NCBI GenBank assembly: GCA_002343395.1
Contig: DDSN01000100.1
Span: forward strand, 1 to 50,564
Reading direction: 5' to 3'
Origin: Hyphomonadaceae bacterium UBA2389
GTDB lineage: Bacteria; Pseudomonadota; Alphaproteobacteria; Caulobacterales; Aquidulcibacteraceae
Length of the DNA stretch: 50,564 nucleotides
Part shown: piece after piece, positions 17,005-24,655 of the stretch
Position numbering within the stretch: position 1 is the stretch's first letter
Layout of the letters: each line of letters opens with the position of its first letter
Translations under genes and position numbers: made by a program
Notes under the pieces: generated by a model
The model's database searches: none
The model's input: the letters and a program-made list of their open reading frames with translations, nothing else
Told to the model about the DNA's origin: nothing

Positions 17005-17754
17005 CTAGCAGGCGTCTTCGGTGCGCAGGACAGCTGGGATGGTCATCAGCAAAATCCACAGCTCGCCGAGCCAAGACCAATCTTCCAGATACTCCCGGTC
17101 AAACGCGACGCGGCGCTCGTACGACGTGCTTGAGCGCCCGCTCACCTGCCACAGACCGGTCATTCCTGGGCGCACCAGAAGATAGAAGCGACGGTCGCGC
17201 CCGTAACGGTTGAGTTCGTCGCGCGTGATGGGGCGGGGTCCGATCAGGCTCATCTCGCCGCGCAACACATTGAACAGCTGCGGCAGCTCATCAAAGCTCG
17301 ACTTGCGCAGCAGGGCCCCGAACTTGGTGATCCGGGGGTCGTCGCGCAGCTTCTGGGTGGCTTCCCACTCCGCGGCAGCGTCCGGGTCCGCGCTCAGATG
17401 CGCCTCGAGGCGCTCCGCGCTGTCAACCGCCATGGTCCGAAACTTAACGCACGCGAAGCGCTGACCGTGCCGGCCGAGCCGCGTGTGGCTGAAAAACACC
17501 GGGCCGCCGTCGGTGAGCTTAATGATCGCGGCGATAAGCAAGAGGGCGGGAGACAGGAACACCAACGCCAGCGCTGCGACGACCACGTCAAAGGCGCGCT
17601 TGGCTAACCCATTGGCAGCGCGTACTTTTTGCAGGAGCCGCCGGTCCGTTAACCGGTTTGCCGCACGCGGTTCCGCGCGGTAGCGGTCGCCCAAGTGACG
17701 ACTGCGAAAACGAACCCGCGCAGCGGAGTCCGCTTCCGTCAACTGGTTCGCCAT
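17005..17754 (-). CDS. Polyprenyl-phosphate sugar-1-phosphate transferase (initiating, HfsE/WbaP C-terminal type)
   Basis: A 249-residue monotopic phosphoglycosyl transferase. It should load the first sugar-1-phosphate onto undecaprenyl phosphate to begin repeat-unit assembly. A re-entrant membrane helix lies at about 52-80, after 'AKRAFDVVVA'. The catalytic domain has 'KFRTM' (104-108), 'DELPQLFNVLRGEMSL' with the D-E pair (155-156), and 'GPRP' (172-175), all intact. It lacks the multi-span N-terminus of WbaP, so it is the minimal form. It is the left boundary of the polysaccharide locus and faces away from it, converging on the thioesterase gene. The sugar substrate cannot be inferred. Confidence 0.92.
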   Translation of the reverse strand: MANQLTEADSAARVRFRSRHLGDRYRAEPRAANRLTDRRLLQKVRAANGLAKRAFDVVVAALALVFLSPALLLIAAIIKLTDGGPVFFSHTRLGRHGQRFACVKFRTMAVDSAERLEAHLSADPDAAAEWEATQKLRDDPRITKFGALLRKSSFDELPQLFNVLRGEMSLIGPRPITRDELNRYGRDRRFYLLVRPGMTGLWQVSGRSSTSYERRVAFDREYLEDWSWLGELWILLMTIPAVLRTEDAC

Positions 17755-17854
17755 GACTTTTCAAGTCCCCAGCCATTCCCGCGCTAATGGCTTCGTAACC
17801 TTTGGCAGGCGTCATTGTGCATTGCAATCGCGAACGCGTTTCTGGTGAGCTGCT

Positions 17855-17873
17855 CATGACGAATGCAGTCATG
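17855..17873. promoter_or_regulatory. Inverted repeat in the sugar-transferase promoter region
   Basis: Six-base arms CATGAC (17855-17860) and GTCATG (17868-17873) around a 7-base spacer lie about 100 bp before the sugar transferase start. It is a possible operator only; the surrounding gap (17755-17946) shows no other structure. Confidence 0.25.
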
Positions 17874-17946
17874 CGCTTGCCAAGAAAGCACACACGGCTA
17901 CTTTTTTAGGCGGGTGGTAGAGCGATTCTGATAGTGGAGTGATCGC

Positions 17947-18159
17947 TTGGCGGCCATTCATCGCTTGAGAGCACCATTGCCGCTACCGGCTCATATCGAT
18001 GTGCCGGCGCAACAACGTCACGCAAAATGGTTGCCTCCACGGTGGCTAATGGTAACCGGGTTGGTTGCCTATTGCTCTGTTTTTTGGTGCTTAATTTGGT
18101 TAACGACCCGTTTGGGGGTCGACTTCGTGACGACCGCGGCCGCCGTCCACGCCCCTTAA
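17947..18159 (+). CDS. Possible small single-span membrane protein
   Basis: A 70-residue frame with a TTG start preceded by GGAG seven bases upstream. It has a basic, proline-rich N-terminus ('LRAPLPLPAHID') and one strongly hydrophobic span at about 33-55 ('WLMVTGLVAYCSVFWCLIWL'). The sense of the hydrophobic stretch and the local low GC suggest a real product, but no family is recognised. The antisense frame (17906-18166) looks less protein-like. It precedes the beta-barrel gene on the same strand. Confidence 0.4.
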   Translation: MAAIHRLRAPLPLPAHIDVPAQQRHAKWLPPRWLMVTGLVAYCSVFWCLIWLTTRLGVDFVTTAAAVHAP

Positions 18160-18423
18160 CCGACAATCAGGGGTAGACAGGCACACTCCCAAGGCTTTGA
18201 TACCGACGCTGGCGACCCAGTGGGGGCGCTAGGCGGCTCGGATCGCGGCATCGGGAGGGCTGAGCCTTTGACTACGCAAGACCAGGCGGGCGCGTCTTCG
18301 CGCGGTTTCTCGCCGCAAGCGCAACATATTGCGTTAACGAGGCGGAATAGGAAACCTTCATCGGCGGGTCATCGAAGCACGCTCTTGTCGAGGGCGGCGA
18401 TGTGCCTTGCCAAGGGGATAGAC
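18160..18423. promoter_or_regulatory. Leader region of the beta-barrel protein gene
   Basis: This 264-bp stretch holds a short perfect hairpin, CGCAA (18320-18324) and TTGCG (18329-18333), around CATA. It ends with AAGGGG (18412-18417), a ribosome-binding site six bases before the GTG at 18424. It is open in frame with the downstream gene, but the sequence does not look like protein. I see no riboswitch. Confidence 0.35.
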
Positions 18424-19641
18424 GTGCGCACCCATCCAATTCTGTCCGCGCTCGCGGCGTCGTTGCTTTTGCTGGCTCCCGTGCATGCGCAGGCGCAGGT
18501 CGTTGCAGAGAACGGTGCGTCCGTGCGGGATCGCACCCGCGCCGACTATGATCCGCTGGGCATGCGCTTGGGCGCGTTCCAGCTTGACGCTTCGGTCGAC
18601 TTTACCGCGACGTTTACCGACAACGTGTTCGCGGAAGAATCCGGCAACGAAGATGAAGACGTTATCTTCGGCATCAGCCCCAATGCGCAGCTTTCGTCGG
18701 ACTGGAACCGGCACAGCCTGGTGATTTCAGGTGGGGCGGGCTTTTACAATTACAACGATTTCTCAAGCGAGGACGCCAACACCAATTATTTGCGTGGCGT
18801 CGGCCGGTTGGACATCGGCAGCCGTTCGAGCTTGACGGGCATTCTCGGCGTCGCGAACGAGGTGGAGTCGCGCACCGATCCGGACTCTCCGTTCACGCTT
18901 GAGCCGATCGAGTATCAGCGCAGCGAAGCCGCGCTGATCGCCCAGCACACCTTCAATCGGTGGCGCGTCATCGGCGAAGTAGGTCATACAGAGTATGATT
19001 TCGACGGAACGCAGACCTTCCGCGACAATGAGGAAGATTACCTTCGCGGTCGGCTTGAGGCTGAAGTGACGCCGCGGCTCGGCGCCTTCGTGCAGGCGAC
19101 GACGGACGAACGGAAGTATCCAAACTCACCGACACTGGATTCAAATGGCGAGGCGTATTTGGTCGGCGCCACGATCAACTTCACCGACATGATGCGCGGT
19201 GAGATCGCGGTCGGCCAATTCACACGCGATTACACGAACTCCTCTCTAGATACCGAGGGCCTGGCGGTGGCGGCGAACCTGCAATGGTACGTCACCCGTT
19301 TGACCACGTTGACCTTCGACGCGTCGCGCGGCACCGAGGAAATCATCGGCGGCGGCACCAGCACGCCGTATGTCGAGACCCAGTTTGGCGGGCGCGTCGA
19401 TCACGAACTGCGCCGCAATATCATTCTGACGGCGGGAGCGGCGGGCGGCCGGCGCGAGTTTAGCGGCGTCGATCGCGAGGATGACTTCCTCTATGGCGAC
19501 GTTGGGGTGGACTACCTCTTGAACCGCCGCGTGGCGCTACGCGCGCGCTACGGGCGCGAACAGGTCGACAGCAGCGGCGCCGCCGCGTTCCGCGACTATG
19601 AGGTCAACAACCTGACGCTTGGTTTGAGCCTGCGCCTCTGA
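18424..19641 (+). CDS. Outer-membrane beta-barrel protein of the polysaccharide locus
   Basis: A 405-residue protein with a signal peptide ('ILSALAASLLLLAPVHAQAQ'). The rest alternates polar and hydrophobic residues in many amphipathic strands ('FQLDASVDFTATFTDNVFAE', 'SLVISGGAGFYNYND') and ends in 'NNLTLGLSLRL', an outer-membrane C-terminal strand with a terminal hydrophobic residue. It resembles the beta-barrel family often encoded in exopolysaccharide clusters (VpsM-like, BBP2-type). It may be the secretin-like pore or an anchor for the polymer. I chose the GTG at 18424 because it puts the signal peptide at the N-terminus and has AAGGGG upstream; the frame is open to 18220. Confidence 0.82.
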   Translation: MRTHPILSALAASLLLLAPVHAQAQVVAENGASVRDRTRADYDPLGMRLGAFQLDASVDFTATFTDNVFAEESGNEDEDVIFGISPNAQLSSDWNRHSLVISGGAGFYNYNDFSSEDANTNYLRGVGRLDIGSRSSLTGILGVANEVESRTDPDSPFTLEPIEYQRSEAALIAQHTFNRWRVIGEVGHTEYDFDGTQTFRDNEEDYLRGRLEAEVTPRLGAFVQATTDERKYPNSPTLDSNGEAYLVGATINFTDMMRGEIAVGQFTRDYTNSSLDTEGLAVAANLQWYVTRLTTLTFDASRGTEEIIGGGTSTPYVETQFGGRVDHELRRNIILTAGAAGGRREFSGVDREDDFLYGDVGVDYLLNRRVALRARYGREQVDSSGAAAFRDYEVNNLTLGLSLRL

Positions 19642-19685
19642 TTTCGGAGGCGCGGCCGTCGGCGGCCCGGAGACAGGTTACGCGG

Positions 19686-20114
19686 ATGGTCGCGGCAGCA
19701 AAGCCGAAGCCGGCTCGTTCAAAGGCGAAAAAAGAAAGAGCCAAGAAGCCAGCGGCCCCCAAGGCCGCGCGACCCCTCGTGGACGCGCTCGCAGAGGCGG
19801 CGTGGCTCGAGGCCGACCTTGCCTTAGCGGAGGCGTTGGCTGATTTCGACGAACTGGAAGGCGCCCGCGACGACGCCGACAAGGCTCACGCGATGGTGTT
19901 GTTGGCTCAATCACTGGCGCGCGCGGGGCGCAAACGGGGCTTGGCGCGGCTGGGCATCCTCGGCGCGACCGAGCCCTACGATCCAAGCCGGCATGAGTAC
20001 ATCGCCCCAGGAAAGCCAAAGACGGTGCGCATCAAAGCGCGTGGCGTGGCGCGCGGGGGCGAGATATTGGTCAAGCCGCGTGCAGGTCCGTCACGCCGGA
20101 AAAAGGCCCTATGA
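19686..20114 (+). CDS. GrpE-like nucleotide-exchange protein
   Basis: A 142-residue protein. Residues 1-30 are Lys/Ala/Pro-rich and very basic; 30-90 are acidic and helical. The C-terminal part resembles the GrpE beta-domain: 'GATEPYDPSRHE' at 93-104 corresponds to the 'GEPFDPNLHEA' signature, and 'TVRIKARGVARGGEILVKPR' to '.TVVEELQKGY.L..RVLRPA.V'. It lacks the long GrpE N-terminal coiled coil and is shorter than the usual 170-200 aa. Its stop overlaps the Hsp70-like gene start (ATGA), which strongly suggests the two proteins work together. The GrpE assignment is my own motif comparison. Confidence 0.65.
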   Translation: MVAAAKPKPARSKAKKERAKKPAAPKAARPLVDALAEAAWLEADLALAEALADFDELEGARDDADKAHAMVLLAQSLARAGRKRGLARLGILGATEPYDPSRHEYIAPGKPKTVRIKARGVARGGEILVKPRAGPSRRKKAL

Positions 20115-21460
20115 GCGATTGGACGCTCTGTATCGACTTTGGCACAGCCTTCTCGAAGGCGGCCGCCGCGCCGACCGGCGCGTGGTCGGGCTTTGACCCG
20201 CAAACCGTCCGCCCGCTCATGTTGAGCGGCCACGAGCAGCAAACCAACCCATTCTTGCTCGACAGTGCGGTGTTCGTGGACGATGCGCGCATATTGTTCG
20301 GACGCGCCGCCCTCGGCCAGGCAGCGGCATCGTCGGATAAGCGACGCCTGCCATTGCGCTCTTTCAAGACGTTGCTCAGCGTCAGCGACCTCGATCGTGC
20401 TCTGGCGACCAACGCGCCGACATCGGTCGATCCGCATCGCATATTTCAAATGCGCGACCTGATTGTGCTCTACCTCGCTTTCCTGCTCCAGACGGTTGAG
20501 CGCGCGGCGAAGGCGGATCCGGCGCTTGCGCGGGTAAAGGAAATCCGCAGACGGTATGCGGCACCTGCTTGGCGTAGCGGCGACAGCGCCGGCATGCACA
20601 CGGCCGTGCTTGGCATCTTCGGCGAGGCCGAGGCGTTTCGCGCCGCCATGGGCGACCGTTTGCTCGCGCCCGAGGGGCTCCCAATCGATGTGATAACGTC
20701 CGCGCTGCCGAAGGCGGCGCCGGCGGCGAAACCCTATGAGATGGACCTCATCTTCGAGGCGACAGCGGCAGCCAGTTACACCTCGATCGGACTGGAGGAT
20801 GCGGGCTCCCACCTCATTGTTGTCGACATGGGGGCAGGCACCACGGATATCGCCGCCATCGCGCGCGCTGGACAAACGGCGTTCGAATTGCCGGAAGCGC
20901 GCGTCACGTTCAAACAGGCGGGTGACTTCATTGATGGCGTGATCGCCAATGTTGTGCTCGACAGTGCGAAATGGGCGCGTTCGCCTGAACAGAAGACGGC
21001 CCTGTGGACCGCGCTGATGCGCCAAATGCGCGACATCAAGGAAACCGTGTTCGCCGACGGACGCGCAGCGCTTCGCCACGAAGGGCGGACGCTGTCGCTC
21101 AGTATGCGCGACATCGAGCGCGACAATGACTTCAAGGAATTCATCAAGGGATTTGAGCGCGCCTACGCCCAGAGCTTGGCGGTCGTGCGCGACGACGCCA
21201 AGGCCCGAGGTCGCCCCGAAGTGCACGCCATCGCCGTTGGCGGCGGCGCGGCGGCGCCGTTTGTGCGCGCACTCATCGCCGCGAAACCGAAAGGCGGCGG
21301 GCCGCGGGTCGCCGCACGCCCTGCAACGCCGGATTGGGCGCACGCTCCCTCGTTTCAGGGCAATTTGGCGCCTGTCTTCCCGCAGCTCGCGATTGCGATT
21401 GGCGGCGCGCTCGCGCCGGATGACATGCTAGCCGCGCGGGCCCCGTCTATTCCGGCCTGA
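20111..21460 (+). CDS. Hsp70-like ATPase lacking a substrate-binding domain
   Basis: A 449-residue actin/Hsp70-fold protein. The phosphate-1 loop is 'CIDFGTAFSKAA' (D9). 'FEATAAAS' (215-222) corresponds to DnaK 'NEPTAAAL'. The phosphate-2 loop is 'VVDMGAGTTDI' (237-247), followed by 'AGDFIDGVIA', and the adenosine motif 'IAVGGGAAAPFVRALI' is at 374-389. It stops right after the nucleotide-binding domain, so the peptide-binding domain and lid of DnaK are absent. A GrpE-like partner is encoded immediately upstream with a four-base overlap. It overlaps the convergent pseudo-kinase gene by 14 bp. The target is unknown; a role in assembling the export machinery is conjecture. Confidence 0.87.
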   Translation: MSDWTLCIDFGTAFSKAAAAPTGAWSGFDPQTVRPLMLSGHEQQTNPFLLDSAVFVDDARILFGRAALGQAAASSDKRRLPLRSFKTLLSVSDLDRALATNAPTSVDPHRIFQMRDLIVLYLAFLLQTVERAAKADPALARVKEIRRRYAAPAWRSGDSAGMHTAVLGIFGEAEAFRAAMGDRLLAPEGLPIDVITSALPKAAPAAKPYEMDLIFEATAAASYTSIGLEDAGSHLIVVDMGAGTTDIAAIARAGQTAFELPEARVTFKQAGDFIDGVIANVVLDSAKWARSPEQKTALWTALMRQMRDIKETVFADGRAALRHEGRTLSLSMRDIERDNDFKEFIKGFERAYAQSLAVVRDDAKARGRPEVHAIAVGGGAAAPFVRALIAAKPKGGGPRVAARPATPDWAHAPSFQGNLAPVFPQLAIAIGGALAPDDMLAARAPSIPA

Positions 21461-22514
21461 GTCGGCCGAAGCGATACCCGGGCGGTACACGGTTCACGTA
21501 GACCGCAGTCGCGGCGCCCGCATGGCCACGCAGCGCGCGCATGGCGGCGCGCACAGCGGGGAGCGGCGTGCGATCCCATGCGGCGACCAGGACGCACCGT
21601 TGTGCTGCGCTCGCGAGAATGGCGCCGTCGGCGCTGCTCAAAGCCGATGGGCAATCGAGAACCACGAGATCGTACGCTTCCTGCAGGTCCCGAACGAGCT
21701 GCGCGAATCCCGGCGCGCCTGTCAGCGTGCGCCAGGCGCTTTCCGGTTTGGCCGCTGGAAGGAAGTGGAGACCGGTTTCTTCTTCCTCCGCCAGCATGCC
21801 GCGCCATGACCCTGGCCGCTGGCTTGCTTCCAACACCCCCTCCTGCGCGTCATGCACGAGCGTCTTGGTCAAGCTGCGCAGGCGCAGATCGCAGTCCACG
21901 AGGATGACACGCTTTCCCTGCAATGCCGCGCTCGCCGCAGTACAGAGCGCGGCGGTCGATGCGCCCTCCCCAGGCAACGCCGCGACGAACGACACAACGC
22001 GCTCGTCGGCGGCGCCTTCTTGAAGGTCGCGAAAGGCGGTGGCGAACGGGGAGGAGGGTTGAAAAACGACGCAATCAAGCGGCGTGCGCCGATCGGGCGG
22101 CAGCTGCCGCAGGGCCTGCGGCGTCAGCTCCGGCGCGGCGCCGAGGATCGCGTAGCCACGATGGCTGCCAAAGCTCGCGAGAGAGGTGATCGTGTTGCGC
22201 CCGAACTCGCGCACCGCGCCGATGAGGAGCGCCACGCCCGCGCCGATCGGCGCCCAAAACAACAAGGATCGTAACGTCGCGCCGCCGCTGAGATAGTCAA
22301 AAAGGCAACCGGCCGCTGTGATCGCGATGAAGGCAATGCCGACCAGCGGCGCTTGCCGGCGAAACGCGCGCCGCAAACGCCCCCACGCCAGGGTCTGCGC
22401 CGGTTGTTGGCGGATCCGACGCGCAGCAGCGCCGAGCGTGCCGGCTTGAAGCCGTCGCCGATCGTCGGTCAAATCCACAGTCGCCACACGCGCTCTCCTG
22501 ATGCCGCCGCGCAT
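21447..22514 (-). CDS. BY-kinase-like protein with degenerate Walker A (probable pseudo-kinase)
   Basis: A 355-residue protein of the CpsD/Wzc kinase superfamily. Two membrane spans lie at about 56-76 and 83-103. The cytoplasmic domain aligns with the BY-kinase fold: 'AALPGEGASTAAL' (179-190) is at the Walker A position, 'VILVDCDLR' (203-211) is Walker A' and 'LVVLDCPSAL' (283-292) is Walker B. The invariant lysine of GEGKT/S is replaced by A185 (codon GCA, 21960-21962). There is no C-terminal tyrosine cluster; the tail is 'PPGYRFGRLRPE'. It also lacks the long periplasmic Wzz coiled coil, so it resembles the separate HfsB-type ATPase of Caulobacter holdfast loci. It is probably a structural or regulatory partner of the active Wzc-like kinase at 25.8-28.0 kb. 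Confidence 0.8.
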   Translation of the reverse strand: MRGGIRRARVATVDLTDDRRRLQAGTLGAAARRIRQQPAQTLAWGRLRRAFRRQAPLVGIAFIAITAAGCLFDYLSGGATLRSLLFWAPIGAGVALLIGAVREFGRNTITSLASFGSHRGYAILGAAPELTPQALRQLPPDRRTPLDCVVFQPSSPFATAFRDLQEGAADERVVSFVAALPGEGASTAALCTAASAALQGKRVILVDCDLRLRSLTKTLVHDAQEGVLEASQRPGSWRGMLAEEEETGLHFLPAAKPESAWRTLTGAPGFAQLVRDLQEAYDLVVLDCPSALSSADGAILASAAQRCVLVAAWDRTPLPAVRAAMRALRGHAGAATAVYVNRVPPGYRFGRLRPE

Positions 22515-22764
22515 CTGATTCTAGCGCGAGTCGGTCGTTGGGACAGCGTGGCCCCCCACGCCTGAGCAAAGTACATCCATCTTCGCGACAACCAAGGCCC
22601 GCAAGTGCAAACAGCGGATTAATATCCACAGGGTTTCGTGGCGTCGCCCAGCGCCCGCGCCTGCGGCGAATGTTCGCGTGGATGGATTCTCGAAGGTGCG
22701 AGGGCGAGCGTTGCGCTTTCGCCGCTTCTCCTTAGGTTATTCGTCAGGTCAGGCCAGAATAGCC
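22515..22764. promoter_or_regulatory. Divergent region between pseudo-kinase and degenerate sugar transferase
   Basis: This 250-bp region separates divergent genes. It contains a hairpin GCGTGG (22546-22551) / CCACGC (22556-22561) around CCCC, about 30 bp before the pseudo-kinase ATG, where it would form in that gene's leader. The plus-strand frame is open from 22678, but its best start is at 22765. Confidence 0.35.
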
Positions 22765-23445
22765 ATGCTCATCCAAATGCCCCGCGGGGCCGAACAGCCC
22801 AAAAAGGCGGAGCGCGCCGATGGGGTTACCGCGTTTGAAGGCGGCTTGCGCCGCGATCTCTCCAGCGATGCGCTTATCCTCTGCGATCACGTGGTTGGTG
22901 GCGTGGCGAAGCGCGCCGTCGATCTCGCGTTAACGCTAACGCTGCTGCCAATCTGGGCGCCAGTTCTCGCGCTTGGATTTGCTTTGGCGAAACACCGAAA
23001 CACAGCGGCGGAGGCGTGCTCTGTTCGCGATGTAGTGGGCTATGGCGGGCGCGGTTTTCGCGTGTACACGCTAAGGCTGCAGCGGCGGTCCGCTACAGTG
23101 ACGCAGCTTAACGTTGGCGGGGGCGAAGCGATGGTCCCCGAACCGCGCGAACCAACGATCTCTAGGAGCAAAGTTCAAACGGCCTGGGAGCACGTTCCGC
23201 TGCTTTGGAACGTGTTGCGCGGCGACCTGTCGTTGGTGGGGCCAGCGCCGTTGGTCCGCGAAGACCTCGACCGCTTGCGCGGCGCCAAGCGCCACTATTT
23301 CTCCGCGCGTCCCGGCTTGTTCGACGTTCAGGCGGCCGTCGGCGAAGGGGATGCACGCTACAAGGCATACGCGCTTTCCTGGACGCTGACAGACGACGCC
23401 GCGATTCTTTGGGATGCGATACGATCGTTCGCGTGTGAGAGCTGA
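22765..23445 (+). CDS. Degenerate polyprenyl-phosphate sugar transferase homologue
   Basis: A 226-residue relative of the initiating sugar transferases. 'KRAVDLALTLTLLPIWAPVL' (49-68) matches the re-entrant membrane helix and 'LLWNVLRGDLSLVGPAPL' (146-163) the core signature. 'HYFSARPGLFDVQA' follows as in functional enzymes. Key residues are lost. The catalytic D-E of 'DELPQL' is replaced by 'WEHVPLL' (141-147), 'GPRP' is 'GPAP' (159-162), and no 'KFRTM' is visible; 'VYTLRLQRR' occupies the position. The frame is intact, so it is a maintained but divergent paralogue, probably inactive or with another role. The ATG at 22765 places the hydrophobic helix normally. The next gene starts 46 bp later on the same strand. 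Confidence 0.75.
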   Translation: MLIQMPRGAEQPKKAERADGVTAFEGGLRRDLSSDALILCDHVVGGVAKRAVDLALTLTLLPIWAPVLALGFALAKHRNTAAEACSVRDVVGYGGRGFRVYTLRLQRRSATVTQLNVGGGEAMVPEPREPTISRSKVQTAWEHVPLLWNVLRGDLSLVGPAPLVREDLDRLRGAKRHYFSARPGLFDVQAAVGEGDARYKAYALSWTLTDDAAILWDAIRSFACES

Positions 23446-23491
23446 GTTACGCCAAGTGCGCGCTTGCGCCCGGCGCGGATTCGATTGAGGC

Positions 23492-24655
23492 ATGCGCGAG
23501 AATTTCGGACGTGGACCCCGGGCGTTGACCCAGATTGCATTTTTCGGCCACGACGCGCGCGACCCCGCGGTGCAGCGTCGGATAGGCGCGTTTATGCGCG
23601 CGGGCGCCGAGGTGTGCGCGTTCACGATGCGGCGCGGGGCGGAGACGTCGCCTGCTTGGCGCAACGTCGATCTGGGCGAGACTCGTGACGCCGCGTTTGG
23701 CCAGCGCATCCAAGCACTTTGGCGCGCTCGCTCGCGGCTGCGCGTTCACGCCCAGGATTTTGGTCGCGCCGAGCTATTTTATGCGCGCAATCTCGACATG
23801 CTTTGGCTGGCGCGGTGGGCAAGGCGCATGAGCGCGTCGCGCGCGCGACTGGTGTATGAGTGCCTCGACGTTCATCGCTTCATGACGCGCGGCGATGCGC
23901 TCGGCGCGGGCATGCGCGCGCTTGAGCGCTCGCTCTTGCGCGAGGTCGATCTCGTGGTGGTGAGCTCTCCAGCGTTCGCATCGGAATACTTCGATCGGTT
24001 CCAGCCCGGGCGCGCGCGCACGATGTTGGTTGAGAACCGCATGCCGCGCGGATTTGACTACGGAGATCGGCCGCGTACGCCTTTACGCGCGGACGGGGCT
24101 CTGCGGATTGGGTGGTTTGGCAACCTGCGCTGCAAGCGCAGCTTGGAGCTGCTCTTGGGCGCGGCGTCCGCACTTCCTGATCGGGTCTCGATTGTGATGC
24201 GCGGCGCGCCCGCCCGCACCGAACTTGCTGACTTCGAAGGACGGATCGCGGCGAAATCGAACGCAAGCTATTTGGGTCGCTATGCTTGGCCAAACGATCT
24301 CGCGGCCATCTACGAGGATGTGGATGTGGTTTGGGCGGGAGATTTTCACGATCCCGGCGCGAACTCGAAATGGCTCTTGCCCAACAGGCTCTACGAAGGC
24401 GGGTACTACGCAACACCACCAGTGGCGCCGCGCGATTGTCAGACTGGGCGCTGGATCGAGGACAAGGGCTTTGGTTTTACGTTACCCGAGCCGCTCGAGC
24501 GCACGCTTCCAGAATTTCTGGCGACGATCAGTCGAGACGCCGTCGCGCATGCGCGCGCGCGCATGCAGCAGGCGCCGGAGGACGTGTTCGTGCAGCCCGA
24601 CGATGAACTTCAGCGCGTGATTGAGGCGGCCATGTCCGCGCCCGCACGTGACTAA
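23492..24655 (+). CDS. GT-B glycosyltransferase (GT4-like)
   Basis: A 387-residue cytoplasmic glycosyltransferase. The N-terminal Rossmann half begins 'TQIAFFGHDARDPAVQRRI' and includes 'YARNLDMLWLARWARR' and 'LVYECLDVHRFM'. The C-terminal donor-binding half has 'LRIGWFGNLRCKRSLELLL', then 'YLGRYAWPNDLAAIYEDVDV', 'NSKWLLPNRLYEGGYYATPP' in place of the usual E-x7-E region, and a final helix. It resembles the glycosyltransferases of exopolysaccharide and holdfast loci. The ATG at 23492 is the obvious start. It overlaps the next glycosyltransferase gene by eight bases. The donor sugar is unknown. Confidence 0.8.
   Translation: MRENFGRGPRALTQIAFFGHDARDPAVQRRIGAFMRAGAEVCAFTMRRGAETSPAWRNVDLGETRDAAFGQRIQALWRARSRLRVHAQDFGRAELFYARNLDMLWLARWARRMSASRARLVYECLDVHRFMTRGDALGAGMRALERSLLREVDLVVVSSPAFASEYFDRFQPGRARTMLVENRMPRGFDYGDRPRTPLRADGALRIGWFGNLRCKRSLELLLGAASALPDRVSIVMRGAPARTELADFEGRIAAKSNASYLGRYAWPNDLAAIYEDVDVVWAGDFHDPGANSKWLLPNRLYEGGYYATPPVAPRDCQTGRWIEDKGFGFTLPEPLERTLPEFLATISRDAVAHARARMQQAPEDVFVQPDDELQRVIEAAMSAPARD

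Noticed and set aside
18040..18110. CtrA binding site (TTAA-N7-TTAA) near TTAATTTGGTTAA
   Set aside because: The spacing is five bases instead of seven and it lies inside the small candidate gene.
17906..18166. 86-aa minus-strand frame
   Set aside because: Basic, Ser/Arg-rich with no hydrophobic or domain pattern; the overlapping plus-strand frame has a credible membrane span.
18160..18423. Cyclic-di-GMP riboswitch before the beta-barrel gene
   Set aside because: No conserved GEMM-type core or paired layout is visible; only a short five-base hairpin.
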